This document shows, piece after piece, positions 1 to 11,374 of a stretch of DNA of 64,000 nucleotides (the first letter of the stretch is position 1; every line of letters begins with the position of its first letter). The stretch comes from Poecilobothrus nobilitatus (taxonomy: Eukaryota; Arthropoda; Insecta; Diptera; Dolichopodidae). Below the pieces are notes generated by a model. It ran no database searches. It saw only the letters and a list, made by a program, of their open reading frames with translations, and was not told where the DNA came from. The position numbers and the translations under genes are program-made. The stretch lies in NCBI GenBank assembly GCA_947095535.1, contig OX352772.1:42489445-42553444 (forward strand), read 5' to 3'.

Positions 1-2100
1 GATTGCATTTGTGATCCATGACTTATAAATTTTTAGGTAATGCTTTCAAAATGTAAACGAAAGTTTACAGTTACTTCATATAAATAAGTTTGAAATATGT
101 ATATATGTTTAATAGTTTTCTTTCTTTATAAATGGAAAGTAGAAATGCCAAAGGGAATCGGAGTGGTTGTGGTTTTCTTTGATTTCCACTTTTGACCGCG
201 AAATTTTGTTACATAAAATGAAAAATTTTGATAACTGATATCATAAAATAAGAAATGGTTTGAATAATGTGCATAACTGGTCCTATAAATAACAATATTA
301 TCCACTTTATTTTTAATGGTTAAATTTTTCCTGCAAATAAATTCAATATGTCTGATTTATAGTAACGATGAGTAGTTATTTTTTTCCTTTGTTACTTCTC
401 TTGGGAGCACCAGCGCAGGATATCTACTAGTAATCTTCATTTCACTTTATTTGTAATATCACTCTATTTTGTTTTAGCTTCCTCCCACGTTTTAATTGAA
501 ATCAGATTTTATAGTTTCCTTGTGGGTTCCATTATAGTGCTTCTTTTGCTATGCACTTTCGTGGTCTTATAAGTGTGTCCTATAAAATTCTACATCTTTC
601 TTTAGTTCTCTTTCCCAGTTGATTTATAAATCATATATATTGAATTATATAAATCATAAATGTAAAAGTTGAATTTACTATTTGAATGACTTAGTGAAAA
701 TTATGTTATATCTTTTATGCGATCGCAGACAATAAAACATATTTTGTAGGCCAATCAATTAAGAATTAAGATTGTAAAATATTACTCTGTAAAATACACT
801 CTCAAATGACACAAACTGAAACTGTATAAGAATTCCTGTGAGTTTGTGTAATTCTGTATAAATATTGCGCGGTTGTTTTCACATCGATGCGAGCTGTAGC
901 TCGTTCATTTAACTGCCATTTATTTTTAATTTACGTTATTAAATTTTTTTCATTAGTTTTTTCATTGTTCGTTTCATTCATCGGATAAAAAAATACTGCT
1001 GTTAATTTTAAAAATATTAATTTTCGAACTTAAATTAAAATTTTGGCGATTACATTAATACTCTAAAGCCTAAACTTTTGATTTATCGAATTATATAATC
1101 TTTGTTTCAATTTTTACAAAAAAAAAAAAGTAAGATGTAAAGCCTTTTTTCGATGTCTACACTTTCTTACTGCTTTTACATCATGGTTCAACTATAACCA
1201 TTGCTCAAGCTGGAAAAATATGGTTATTGGTTCATATTACATATAGAATATATGTCTATGATTTTTAAATTAAAATTTACAAGTAAAAGACTACAAGTAA
1301 TTTACAAGTAATTGTTTTACAAGTCGAATGAAAACATTTCAAAATGTCATATATTAGGCATTCTAGTAGTGAGGATAGTGATTACGGAAGATTTATTCTT
1401 TCCTTTTTGTTTTTCCCTTATTCCCTTAAAGGTTAACAAGTAAATACATATTAGCTAATAATACTTAGCTTAAAATTTAAAAATTCGTAGCTGAATTTAT
1501 TCTTCGGAAATTATTTAATCATTAAATCTACACTTTTGTTAAATTTTATATGTCTTAGCTGCAAAAAAATTGAAAATTAACATTTTCTGGAAGCATTTCA
1601 ATGAAAGCTATAACTAACGCCTTATATAAAAATTTTTACATAAAATTCTATGAGCAAAAATATATATAATTAAAGTAAATTTTACAAAAGACACAGTCGA
1701 GGATCCTCAAAAAATATTTTGTATGAACTTGGATTTTAAATTACAGTAAAAAAACAAAGGTCAGACTTAAAATTTTACAACTTATATAGACAAGGTATGT
1801 CATGATTATTCACAGATAACGGAATTTTGATCTTAATCGAATTTGAAAATTGATGTGAGGGTTAAATTTTTCGAAATAATAAATCCACCTTTAAAAAAGA
1901 AATCAGATAAATATTTAATTTAATATTCATGAATTTAAAACGAGTATAGAGTATTAAAATTTAGATTTTAGATTCAGAAAAGTTTTAATTGATAATAAGG
2001 TTTGGTCATGGCCCATTTCTTGGATGTTTTAGAAAAATATTTAATAATTAAATAATTTTTAATATTGTTTCAATAATTTTATTTCTTCAAATAATTGTTA
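1..2100. other. AT-rich noncoding flank
   Basis: No convincing gene is seen. The first 600 bases are slightly less AT-rich than what follows but hold only very short open frames. One at 368-430 reads like a signal peptide (MSSYFFPLLLLLGAPAQ) and stops three residues later. A TATA-like motif and a perfect palindrome near 857-903 are listed separately. The stretch lies beyond the 3' end of the CK1alpha gene. Confidence 0.6.
857..903 (+). promoter_or_regulatory. TATA-like motif followed by a GC-rich palindrome
   Basis: TATAAATA lies at 857-864. A locally GC-richer block follows, ending in the perfect inverted repeat CGAGCT-GT-AGCTCG at 890-903. The arrangement resembles a core promoter, but no good initiator sits at the expected distance of about 30 bases and no gene is visible downstream on the plus strand. 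It may equally be a transposon remnant. Confidence 0.15.
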
Positions 2101-5100
2101 TTACTTTGCTTTCAATTTATTTTTTGATACATTTACTATATAATTATGAAATAATAAAACTAACATTAAATTTTTCTTTTTTTTTTTTTTTCAATGAAAT
2201 TTTTTTTTTTTTTGTCACAAATCACAATTTAAAATTTTTTATTTTTAAATTAGAAATCTTCGAAAGTTTAAAAATTTTTTTTTTTTCTCTCAAATTAATA
2301 AAAAAAAAAAAAAATTAAAAAAATTCATTATATTCTAAAAATTATAGTTAATGTTATATCATTTACTTTACAATTTTATTTTGTTAAGCTAATAGCAATT
2401 ATAAAAATGTTTGAGTCGCATAATTAAGGATAATTAAAACCAAAACAAAAAAAAAAACCGAAATTTTATTACAAATTTTTTGTAATAAAATAATAATTAT
2501 AAGTCATTTTAATATTTCCATCTTAATTCTTTCCAAATAAAAGAGAGCGAAATAATTAAAGGTGTAAACGTTTGATGCGTATATTATTTTTAAATGGTTA
2601 TTATTTTTGATTGGTTTTTTTTTTTTTTTTTTTTAATCAATTAATCGGTCCTATCATTTAAAAAGATAGGTGACAAATTAATGTAATTTATTTTTTATTT
2701 CTACATTTATTTTTAATAATTAATAATTTTTTTATATTATGTTATTTTTATTATCTTATTAATATATTTTTTCATCAGATTACTAAACTATTTTTAAACC
2801 TAATTAAAATAAAATAAAAATAATATAATATAATTAACTAAATTACAATTTCAGTATTTAAAATAAACGAATTAAAGATAGATATATGATAATAGTTTTA
2901 GGGTTATAAATCTGCAAACTGTGTAAAATATAAAATATATAGTGAAGTGAAATCTAATTTTGTTCTTGATCACGAATTTTTTAATGTTTTATATATGGGG
3001 AGGATTTTGGATATTAACTTTTTAAAATAATTAACCATTAAAAAAAAATGGATAGTAGAGATATACTAATATTTTAGTTAATTAATGACTACTTTACTTT
3101 TTAAACTGAATCGTTTATTTTATATTCCTTTTTAATCTTTTATTCTAGAGTTTATGATGATCAAATAAAATTTATATTTTAAATTAAAATTTTATATAGC
3201 TATTATTGCCAAAAAAAAATAAAATATTGTAATATACAAGTTGGAAACAGATATTAAATTAAAAAAAAAATCATTTGATTTGATTTAGTAGAAATTTAAT
3301 TAAATATTTTATGAATTCAAATAAACAATCTTCTTAATTAATTTATTATATGTATATATATTTGTTTTATAACAAATAATATTATGTTCGAAGACTTAAT
3401 TAAAATAAAATTAATTATAATAAATATGAAATATTGTTTTTAAGTTTGTAAAAATTTATATAGTATACAGGTAGTGCGGATATATATAGGTATTTATTTA
3501 TGAATATATTATATATATATATATATATATATTTATTAGTTTAATTTTTCTAACAAAATACATATGTATATACGTGTATAAAAAATACTTAATAATCTAT
3601 TGTTTTTTTTTTTTAATATTATATGAAATGAGATAATCTTAAATTCTAAACAAAAAAAAAAAAAAAATAAAGCACAAATATAATTGTTTAATATATGATA
3701 ATTGTTTACAACTAAGATTTTTATATCAAATTATTTATTCTTTTATTACAAAAAAAAAAAAAAAAACAAAAGCTAAGTTATTTAAGCGCTAATTAGCTAC
3801 ATAATGAAAATGAAAATTATTCATATTGATTTACTTAAAAAATATTTTTAAAAAAATAAAACATAAAATTTAAATTTAAAATACTAAAAGGAAAAGAAGT
3901 TAAATAAGAAAAATTAAAAAGAAAAGCTTTGTTTTTAAATAGTGGACAAGATTAAAAAAAAAAATAAGTAAAAATATTTTTTTAAATTCCAATGGACATT
4001 TTAAAAATGGAAGAAGATTTTGGGTTAGATAGTGAGGACATTTAAATTATTAATTTACTGTTTGTTTTTTTTTTAATTATTTCTTTGATATTATTGCTTA
4101 CAAATGTAATGATATTATTTAATAATTTCAAATTTTTGAATGGTAACTTTTTTTTTTGTATTTATATGCCCATTGAATACAGATAGATGAAAAACAAAAA
4201 CTTTAAGCAAAACAAACAAAAATGTATGTAGATTAAATTGAAATTTTAAAGCATCATTTTTTTTTTTTTTGAAAATTTATTGATATTAGTATTTATGTAT
4301 TAGAAAAAAAAATTGTGTTTATTATTTTGTTTTTTTTTTCTATATATTTTTAATATATAATAATTTTTTTACCATTTTTTTTTTACTTCTGTAATAATGA
4401 ATATATATATAATATTAAATAAGCTAAATTTATAGAAAAAAAAGAGTTGAAGCATTCAAAAAATATGATGGAAAATTTTAAATAGATTGAAAAAACAAAA
4501 TATGTAATAATATTCATTTAATAATAATGAAATTCATATTTTATCTATTCGCCAACTTTAAAATATAGCGAAACTACTTACATTTGTAATTTATTTCAAC
4601 TTGAATTTAAAAACAAACGAAAAAAAAAACAATTTAGACAAATAAAGAAAATATTATATTCACAATTTTTTTTTTTTTTTTATTATTTTACTTCTTATTA
4701 TATATTTTATTAGCTTTTAAGATTACTTTTATATACATATACTAAATGTATATATTTATATTTCATTTTTTAACAGTTTATGTTTACATGTTTTTCTTCG
4801 TTTTCATTTACGTTTTTATTATCCTTGTTTTTTTTTTTTTTTAATCAGAAAATCAGTTTTAATTGTATTTTTTTTTTTTTTTTTTATCATATTTAATTTA
4901 TTTATTTTATTTATTTTTTGCAAATAATTTCTTAATTAGTAACATCTGAAAAAATTATTGTGTTGTTAAAATATATGGATAATATATTTATAATCAATCC
5001 TTTTACATATGAATAATATATAATATTGAATTAATTGAAATTTTATAAAATTTTCTTTAATTTCTTTCTTTCTTTTATTTTCATAAACTTGAGTGATTTT

Positions 5101-6425
5101 ATTGTGTTTTTGTGTTGGATGACTTGCTTTTTTTTTCATATGATATTTTGTTTCATTATTGTTGCTTCTATTTAAGAAATTTTAAATTTAAAATAATTAA
5201 TTTCTCATTACAGTTTCAATTATAATTAAAAAACTAATTCTTAATTGGAAAAAAAAAAAATGTACAGCTAATTGTAATATGGAATTACAAAAAAAAAAAA
5301 AGATAATAAAACAAAAAAAAAAAAAACAAAACAAAATCTGAGAAGATAAAAATTGTTGGATATGAATATATTTTCAATTCCAATTGGGTATTCCATTACA
5401 TTATATAAGATTATCAACATTTATTTATTGTTTATTTATTTATTTTATTGTTTTGTATAATTAATATATTTAATTGATTTAACTTAAAAAAAGAAAAAAA
5501 AAAAAAAAACAAATGTTTTATTGAAAAATTTATTATACATATTTATTTAAATTTAATATATTTTTTTTTATTTTAAAATTTTAAAGTATTGATGAAACTT
5601 TAATAGAAGTTGGAAATCAATTTGAATTATCTTTAAAAGAAAATTAAAAAAACAAAATAATTTTAAAATTTTATTGCTTTTTATATTTTCCTTTTTTTTT
5701 TTTTTTTTTTAAATCAGGAAAAAGAATCAAGTTTTGGATAAATTTAATGTCGTAATTTTTAACAAGAGACTTTTTTTTATTTTGAAACAACACATTTTAC
5801 TGAAATATGTTTTGAAAATAATAAATTTTGATTAAATCAATTTACTTTAAGAATTTGTTGTACTTTTACTTGGGAATTTATGTTTTAATTTCTGAATTCC
5901 TTCTAAATAATATGCATTCCTTCTTTTCAATTTTATAATTTTCATTTCATTTCACAACTAACCTACAAATATTTTTGTGTCACCTACGTAAGTCCTGTAT
6001 TATTTTAGTGGCGAGAATACCCCATTTTTTTTTCTTATGAAATTATTTGTTTTTATTTTATTTTGTTAAGTTTATTTATATTTTATAAATTTATAATTTT
6101 ATATGTGAATATATATATTTTTTTCCTTGATATTTTTATTTCCATTTATTTGAATTATAATTTTATTATATATATATATATATGTATATATATTTATATA
6201 TATATATAAATATATGGATATATATATATATATGTATATATATATACACATATATATTTTTTTTGTTTTGAAAGTGATGGTTTTTTATTTTTTACTAAAA
6301 TACTAGCAAAATTAAAATACTTAATTGATTATTATCATATTTTTTTAACATTTTTTATACTTTTTGTATGATTTTTTTTTTTTTATTAATTTTTTTTTTA
6401 ATGTTTATATATATAAATTTTTTTT

Positions 6426-6462
<37 letters not shown>

Positions 6463-6538
6463 TTATATTTTTTTTTTTAAAATATTATTTATCTTTTTTG
6501 TTTAGTAATCTTTTTTTTAACATTGAAAAAAGACAATT
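2101..6538. other. Homopolymer-rich 3' flank of CK1alpha
   Basis: This stretch is extremely AT-rich and packed with A and T runs of 8-20 bases plus TA microsatellites. It lies directly downstream, in minus-strand sense, of the distal CK1alpha stop codon, so its upper part probably includes the 3' UTR of that isoform. Several TTTATT words (AATAAA on the minus strand) occur, but in such biased sequence none can be singled out as the poly(A) signal. Open frames here encode only Phe/Lys/Ile-rich low-complexity peptides and are not genes. Confidence 0.6.
6165..6255. repeat. TA-rich microsatellite
   Basis: This is a run of TA dinucleotides interrupted by occasional TATG and CACA steps, just downstream of the distal CK1alpha terminal exon. 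It is simple-sequence DNA with no sign of function. Confidence 0.75.
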
Positions 6539-6704
6539 TCATTTTAGATCAGTGCCATTTTCTTGTCTTTGCTTTTCTTTTTGATTTTGATCTTGGGAAC
6601 CTTGTGTTATAGCAGCACTTGCGGCACCCTGTTGTGTTTTTTGTTTCAACATTGTCCAATCATATGTGTAATCATATTGATGATTTAATGTACGGAATAA
6701 AATT
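6539..6704 (-). CDS. CkIalpha: CK1alpha, distal alternative last exon (short-tail isoform)
   Basis: This is a terminal coding exon of casein kinase I alpha. On the minus strand a pyrimidine tract and AG (6706-6705) precede A-ATT-TTA-TTC. The first base completes the Arg-280 codon left split (AG) by the kinase exon at 54600. The exon encodes [19 protein letters not shown], the strongly conserved end of the CK1 kinase domain, then a Gln/Lys-rich tail ([13 protein letters not shown]) and TGA at 6541-6539. Joined to exons 1 and 2 the reading frame is exactly 1005 nt, giving 334 residues, close to the size I recall for animal CK1alpha. Thr-293 matches the usual family residue. This exon is probably the ancestral form. 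A duplicate with a different tail lies about 1.3 kb upstream in the transcript, so the two are probably alternative ends, each with its own poly(A) site. Confidence 0.9.
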
Positions 6705-8022
6705 CTAAAAAAAAAAAAAAAAAAAAAATATTTATAAAATTTATATATTTATTTATTTATATAAATAAAAAATAATGTAATATTAATAGGTGGTAAACTT
6801 CAATTTAAAAATAAATATTGTTTTTAGATTGCAAATTTTTCTACGTTCTTTTCAGGTTCAAATTTATAATAATGTAAAATATTTGTTTTGTAAATTAAAA
6901 ACTGACTGATGTAAATGGAATCCTATATAATATGTGCACATTTCATCTTATTTAAGTGAATATTTTTATCTATTTAAAAAAAAAAATTCATTAAATGTCA
7001 ACAGAGAGAAAATAATTGATCGTTGCAATTTTAATTCCTAAATAAAATATGCAATATAAATACATACATACTTACATAAATTTTAATTTGTTAGGGATAA
7101 ACAATTAAAATAATAATAAAAAAAAAAAGAGAAAAGAAGATTATTTATATACCTATAATTAATTTAATAAAAATTCATAGAATATATGTATTATAAAATG
7201 TTAATCTCAATAAAAAAGATAACTTTTGTTTATTCTATTATAATTTTTTTTTTTTCTTTTTTTTTTTCAATTTGAATTTTATCATATTTAATTTTTGTTT
7301 AGATCTAATTAAGTATAAAAAAAAATTCACACAATTTTAAATTATTTTATATAAAAAAAAAATATATGTATATTAAAAATGACATGTGGACCAAATATTT
7401 ATTTATGTATTATTGTATATAAGTAGGATATTTAAATTTCAATCAAATGATACTCTTAAAAAATGTAATTTTAACTGAAATAAATTTATATACCTATATA
7501 TATATATTTTTTTGTTTTAAATCTTAAATGAAACAATTATTTAATGTTAAATTGTATGCCAAAAATTTGTTTTGTGTTTTATTTTTTTTTTTATTTTTAT
7601 AATTTTATTTAAGAAAAAATCATAAATATAAAAAAAAAAAAAAAGAGGGAAAAATAGAAAAATTTAATTTTCATTGACAAAAAAAAAAAAATAAAATCAA
7701 TTTGTTTTTTTTTTTTTGTTTTTTTAATACATTGGGAATTTTTTTTAATTTTTATTGTAATGAAACATATTAATTATGTAAATTATAATTACATAAAAAT
7801 GTTTATATAATTAAAATTGATTGAATTGAATTTATTTATTATTATATTTTCTACATTATTTATTAATAATTAATTTTTTTTTTTTTTTCACATTTAATTT
7901 TTGTTCTTTTTTTTTTTTGCCAGATCCAATTTTTTTTTTTTTTTTTTATCAAAAAGAACAAAAAAGAAATGTAAGGATGGGATTCACATTAAAGAAATAA
8001 AAAAAAAAAAAAAAACAATTTA
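6705..8022. other. Spacer between the two alternative last exons
   Basis: This is AT-rich noncoding DNA. In transcript sense it follows the stop codon of the polyQ exon, so it should hold the 3' UTR and poly(A) site of that isoform, and also the last part of the intron used when the distal exon is chosen. TTTATT words near 7858 (AATAAA on the minus strand, about 165 nt after the stop) are possible poly(A) signals, though weak evidence in such AT-rich sequence. Confidence 0.5.
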
Positions 8023-8281
8023 TTAATCTATATGCATAACAGTTGAACTCTGTTTTTCTCTTTCTTTATCGGTGGTAGTAGCATTAGTAACTACTGTTGT
8101 TGATGTATTGGGTTGCTGTGATTGTTGTTGCTGCTGTTGCTGTTGTTGCGACTGCGATTGTTGTGTATGATATTGTACTACAGCTCCACTACCTCTACTA
8201 CCAACATTTGCTGATTTTTGTTTTAACATTGTCCAATCATAAATATAATCGTATTGATGATTTAATGTTCTGAACAGAATT
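8023..8281 (-). CDS. CkIalpha: CK1alpha, proximal alternative last exon (polyglutamine isoform)
   Basis: This is a second terminal coding exon of casein kinase I alpha. On the minus strand TTTTAG (AG at 8283-8282) precedes A-ATT-CTG-TTC, so it uses the same split-codon phase as the distal exon and completes Arg-280. It encodes [22 protein letters not shown], then a Ser/Gly stretch, a glutamine-rich tract (nine consecutive Gln at residues 325-333, with flanking Gln/Ser), a Thr-rich part and the end STVMHID, with TAA at 8025-8023. The joined frame is 1098 nt, 365 residues. It differs from the distal exon's conserved 22 residues only at position 293 (Ile for Thr), although six codons differ. That indicates an old duplication kept under protein-level constraint. 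The tail resembles nothing I know from CK1alpha elsewhere. Use as an alternative end is inferred from phase and structure; transcripts would prove it. Confidence 0.88.
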
Positions 8282-8890
8282 CTAAAATAAAAAAAAAAAA
8301 AAAAAAAAATAAAAATATAAAAAAAAAAAATAAAAACAAAAGAAATACGGAAATAAAACATTTAAAAAAAAAAAAGTTATAATTTAAATTAAATATAAGA
8401 GAACATATTATTATCTAATTTTTAAGTAATGCTTAAATATATATGTAAATATATATATATATAGAATATAAAAAGAACAGATTTTACACTTGGTTTATTT
8501 TTTTTTTCAATATTGTAAAAAAAAAAAAAAAACATAAATATTTACATAAAAAAAAAAAACGAATTAATGAGGTCAAATTTATCAGGTTTTAAATACATAT
8601 ACTAAAAACCTATCAGAATAAATAATTACGTTGAATTCAGCAAAAGATATAAATTTTTAATTGTAAAATTAAATATAGGAATATTATTTTTCACATTATT
8701 TTATTTTAAGCATTATTCCATACGAATTGATTTTTTATAAATCAGATTTAAATTGATATAAAAAAAAAAATTTATTTTCTCTTTAGAAGAATACATATAT
8801 ATATATACAATGTTGAGTTATTTAAAAGATAAAAAGATTAACAGACAGTTAAGATCAAAAGATTCATTAAAATATTTTTAAAAACAAAAT

Positions 8891-8893
<3 letters not shown>

Positions 8894-8935
<42 letters not shown>
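8894..8935. repeat. (TA)n microsatellite
   Basis: This is an uninterrupted run of about 21 TA dinucleotides, the longest pure TA tract seen in the window. It then grades into TACATACATA-type steps. Confidence 0.9.
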
Positions 8936-8939
<4 letters not shown>

Positions 8940-9924
8940 CATATATAAAAAGGATTATATATATAGAATTCAAAAGAACAAAGTACAATGATATACTTAA
9001 ATAGTACAAGAGGTACTAATTAGTATACTATAATAGGATATAATATTTCATTTTTGTTTTAGTTTTTATTCACTTTTAATTTTACATATGTTTTTTTTTT
9101 TGGTCATGGGTTAGAATTTCATAAAAAAACTTAAAATTTGAAAAAAAAAATTTTTTTTTTGAATTTTATTTTTTAATTTGTATAAAAAGTGAATTTGTAA
9201 AAAAAAAAATGTTGCATAAAACAATTTAAAAAAAAAATTCTGAACCCAAAACCAAGAATCTTTAGAAACTTTTATTGCGTGATATTTTAATGATCACAAA
9301 ACACTTTATATATAATATATAACATGCATTTTTTTTTTTTATTTGTAATAATAAATCATCTACAAGAATAATTAATACATACAATTAAATAATATTTTAC
9401 ATATTTAAAAAACAAAAAAAAAAAAAAAAAAAAAATATGAAATTAAAAAAAAAAAAAAAATTAAAATTATATGTAGAAAATCATGCTAAAAAAGTATATA
9501 AATTTAAATAAATTAATAATATATTTTAAATTTTAAACAGTAAGGATAATTTTTTATTTCGATAATTTTTATATAAAATTTTATATAAAATATATATATC
9601 TATGTATATATTAAAATAATAAAATAACATTTTTAATTTGTTTAATTTACTATTAAAAATATAAGAAAAAAAGCAAAAAAAAAAAAAAAAAGTTTTAATT
9701 GAAAATATAGTAAAATTTAAAAAATTTTACTTACTTTCTTCATTTACTCCCTTACTTTTATTTCTTTTTCCATCCTATATAATTTTAATTTTATTTTTTT
9801 TATTTTTTATTTTTTTTCTTTAAACTTAATTTGTAACCAAATTTTACTTTTATAAAACAACACCCAGAAATTCTGGTAAAATAATAATTTGTAATTAAAT
9901 GATTTCCTTAGTCAAATTATAATT

Positions 9925-10035
9925 GTTGAGGCCATCTCGAACAAGGATTTGGATACAATTCCGCAAACAACTTCCATACAAATTGTTAATGATGATGATG
10001 TGCACGCATACTTCTGGGCTTTGATCAAATTTAAT
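9925..10035. other. GC-richer island in the CK1alpha intron, unidentified
   Basis: This island of about 110 bp contrasts with the homopolymer-rich surroundings. The plus strand is open through it (VEAISNKDLDTIPQTTSIQI and on), but minus-strand frames are also open, so coding direction cannot be assigned. No family is recognised. It could be a transposon relic, a conserved noncoding element or an exon. Confidence 0.3.
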
Positions 10036-10629
10036 TATTATTTTCACGATAAAATTTTTAATTTAATTCAGTTTTTTTTTTTTTTTTTTTTAATAGTTAA
10101 GAATTTAAATTTTATATAACGAACGTTAATAATATACACTCATTCTTCAATTTACACAGCAAACAGCAGTTACAATTCACCATGAAAAATATATAGGGTA
10201 AATGGCAATTGTGTAAAATTGTGCAATTTTGTGACGTATGCTGCACACAAAAAAAAAAGAAGAATAAATTCAATTAAACTATTTAATTTGAAAATCGTCT
10301 GCATACGATGACGACACATATACATATTGTCATTTTTTTTTCCATTTTATTAATGATGCTATATAATGTAAATTTGGACGGGGTATAAATTTAATTAAAT
10401 AAAATTTAAATACTAATCCAATTCTAATTCTTATATTTACAATTTTTTTTTTGTTGTACTCTTGTTTTGTATTATGAATTTGTGATGTACATAATATACA
10501 TATATCAATATATTATCATATACACCTTTTCTACATCAGACTTTTTAGGATTGGGTAGCTATTTTCTAAATTTTTATCTATAAGATGTAAATGATAATAG
10601 CTTTTATCTAATATATAGTAGAAATTGTG

Positions 10630-11370
10630 TTTGTTTGTTTGTCTCAGATTCACATGAAAAACACCGGTTCGATTGTAAACAAATTTTGCAGGAATATTTC
10701 TCGGAATCTGGAAGAAGTTATAGGCTATATCGTGTTGCGGTTCATTAATCCATTGCGCCCGAAACCTTTTTAAGTTTTTTGATTTTTTCCTTGTCCTGTC
10801 TAAATAAAGAGTTTGACCTATATTAAGTTAAAATTTGCACAGCTATTCATATAAGCATTAGGGGTGCACCGAATAAATTTGGTTACAATGTATTAGCGGG
10901 ATTTAGTCAAAAAATTTGTTGTTTCTGATTTATGTCAAATTTTGTATGGTAGTTTTATAGTCTGAAAGAAAGCCTGAAATAAAGTTTTATTAAGTTCTGG
11001 TAACCCGTTTGGTTCGTTAAATTTTGTTGTTGTCATGCTAAAACGGTTTAATCAATTGATTTGAAAATTCTGGTTGATATAAAGGTAAAAAAACAATGTA
11101 GTTTGGACTTTTTAAATCAAAAATATGTTACGCAGAACCTGAAATATACACATTTAAAAATAGAGCCTTTTCAAAATTTGAGAAGGTATTGCTGCGTTAT
11201 ACATGGTGAAACTATATGAAAGATTCGTCCACAACATTCATTTTGAAGAGATCTATTTCTGGTTAAAATTTCATTGCTTTTCATTAAACTATGTATAAGT
11301 TTTGGAAAGGACAAAGAGAGTGAAATTATATGAATCTAAGACAAACAGACAGAGTGAAACTAATAAAAAA
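10630..11370 (-). repeat. Diverged member of the 36 kb / 60 kb dispersed repeat family
   Basis: Read on the minus strand from 11370, the sequence follows the copy that starts near 60377. It runs from TTAGTTTCACTCTG, through a stretch with AATTTTGAAAAGGCTCTATT (compare CTTTGAAAAAGCCCTATT), to TATATTTCAGGTTCTGCGTA. Identity is moderate and there are gaps. The copy is interrupted and degraded, and no reading frame is preserved. Confidence 0.5.
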
Positions 11371-11374
11371 ATTT

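Noticed and set aside
368..430. 20-codon frame resembling a signal peptide
   Set aside because: Stops three residues after the hydrophobic core; no donor site or downstream exon can be shown.
2106..2318. 70-residue plus-strand open frame
   Set aside because: Almost only Phe, Leu, Ile, Lys and Asn encoded by A and T runs; no motif.
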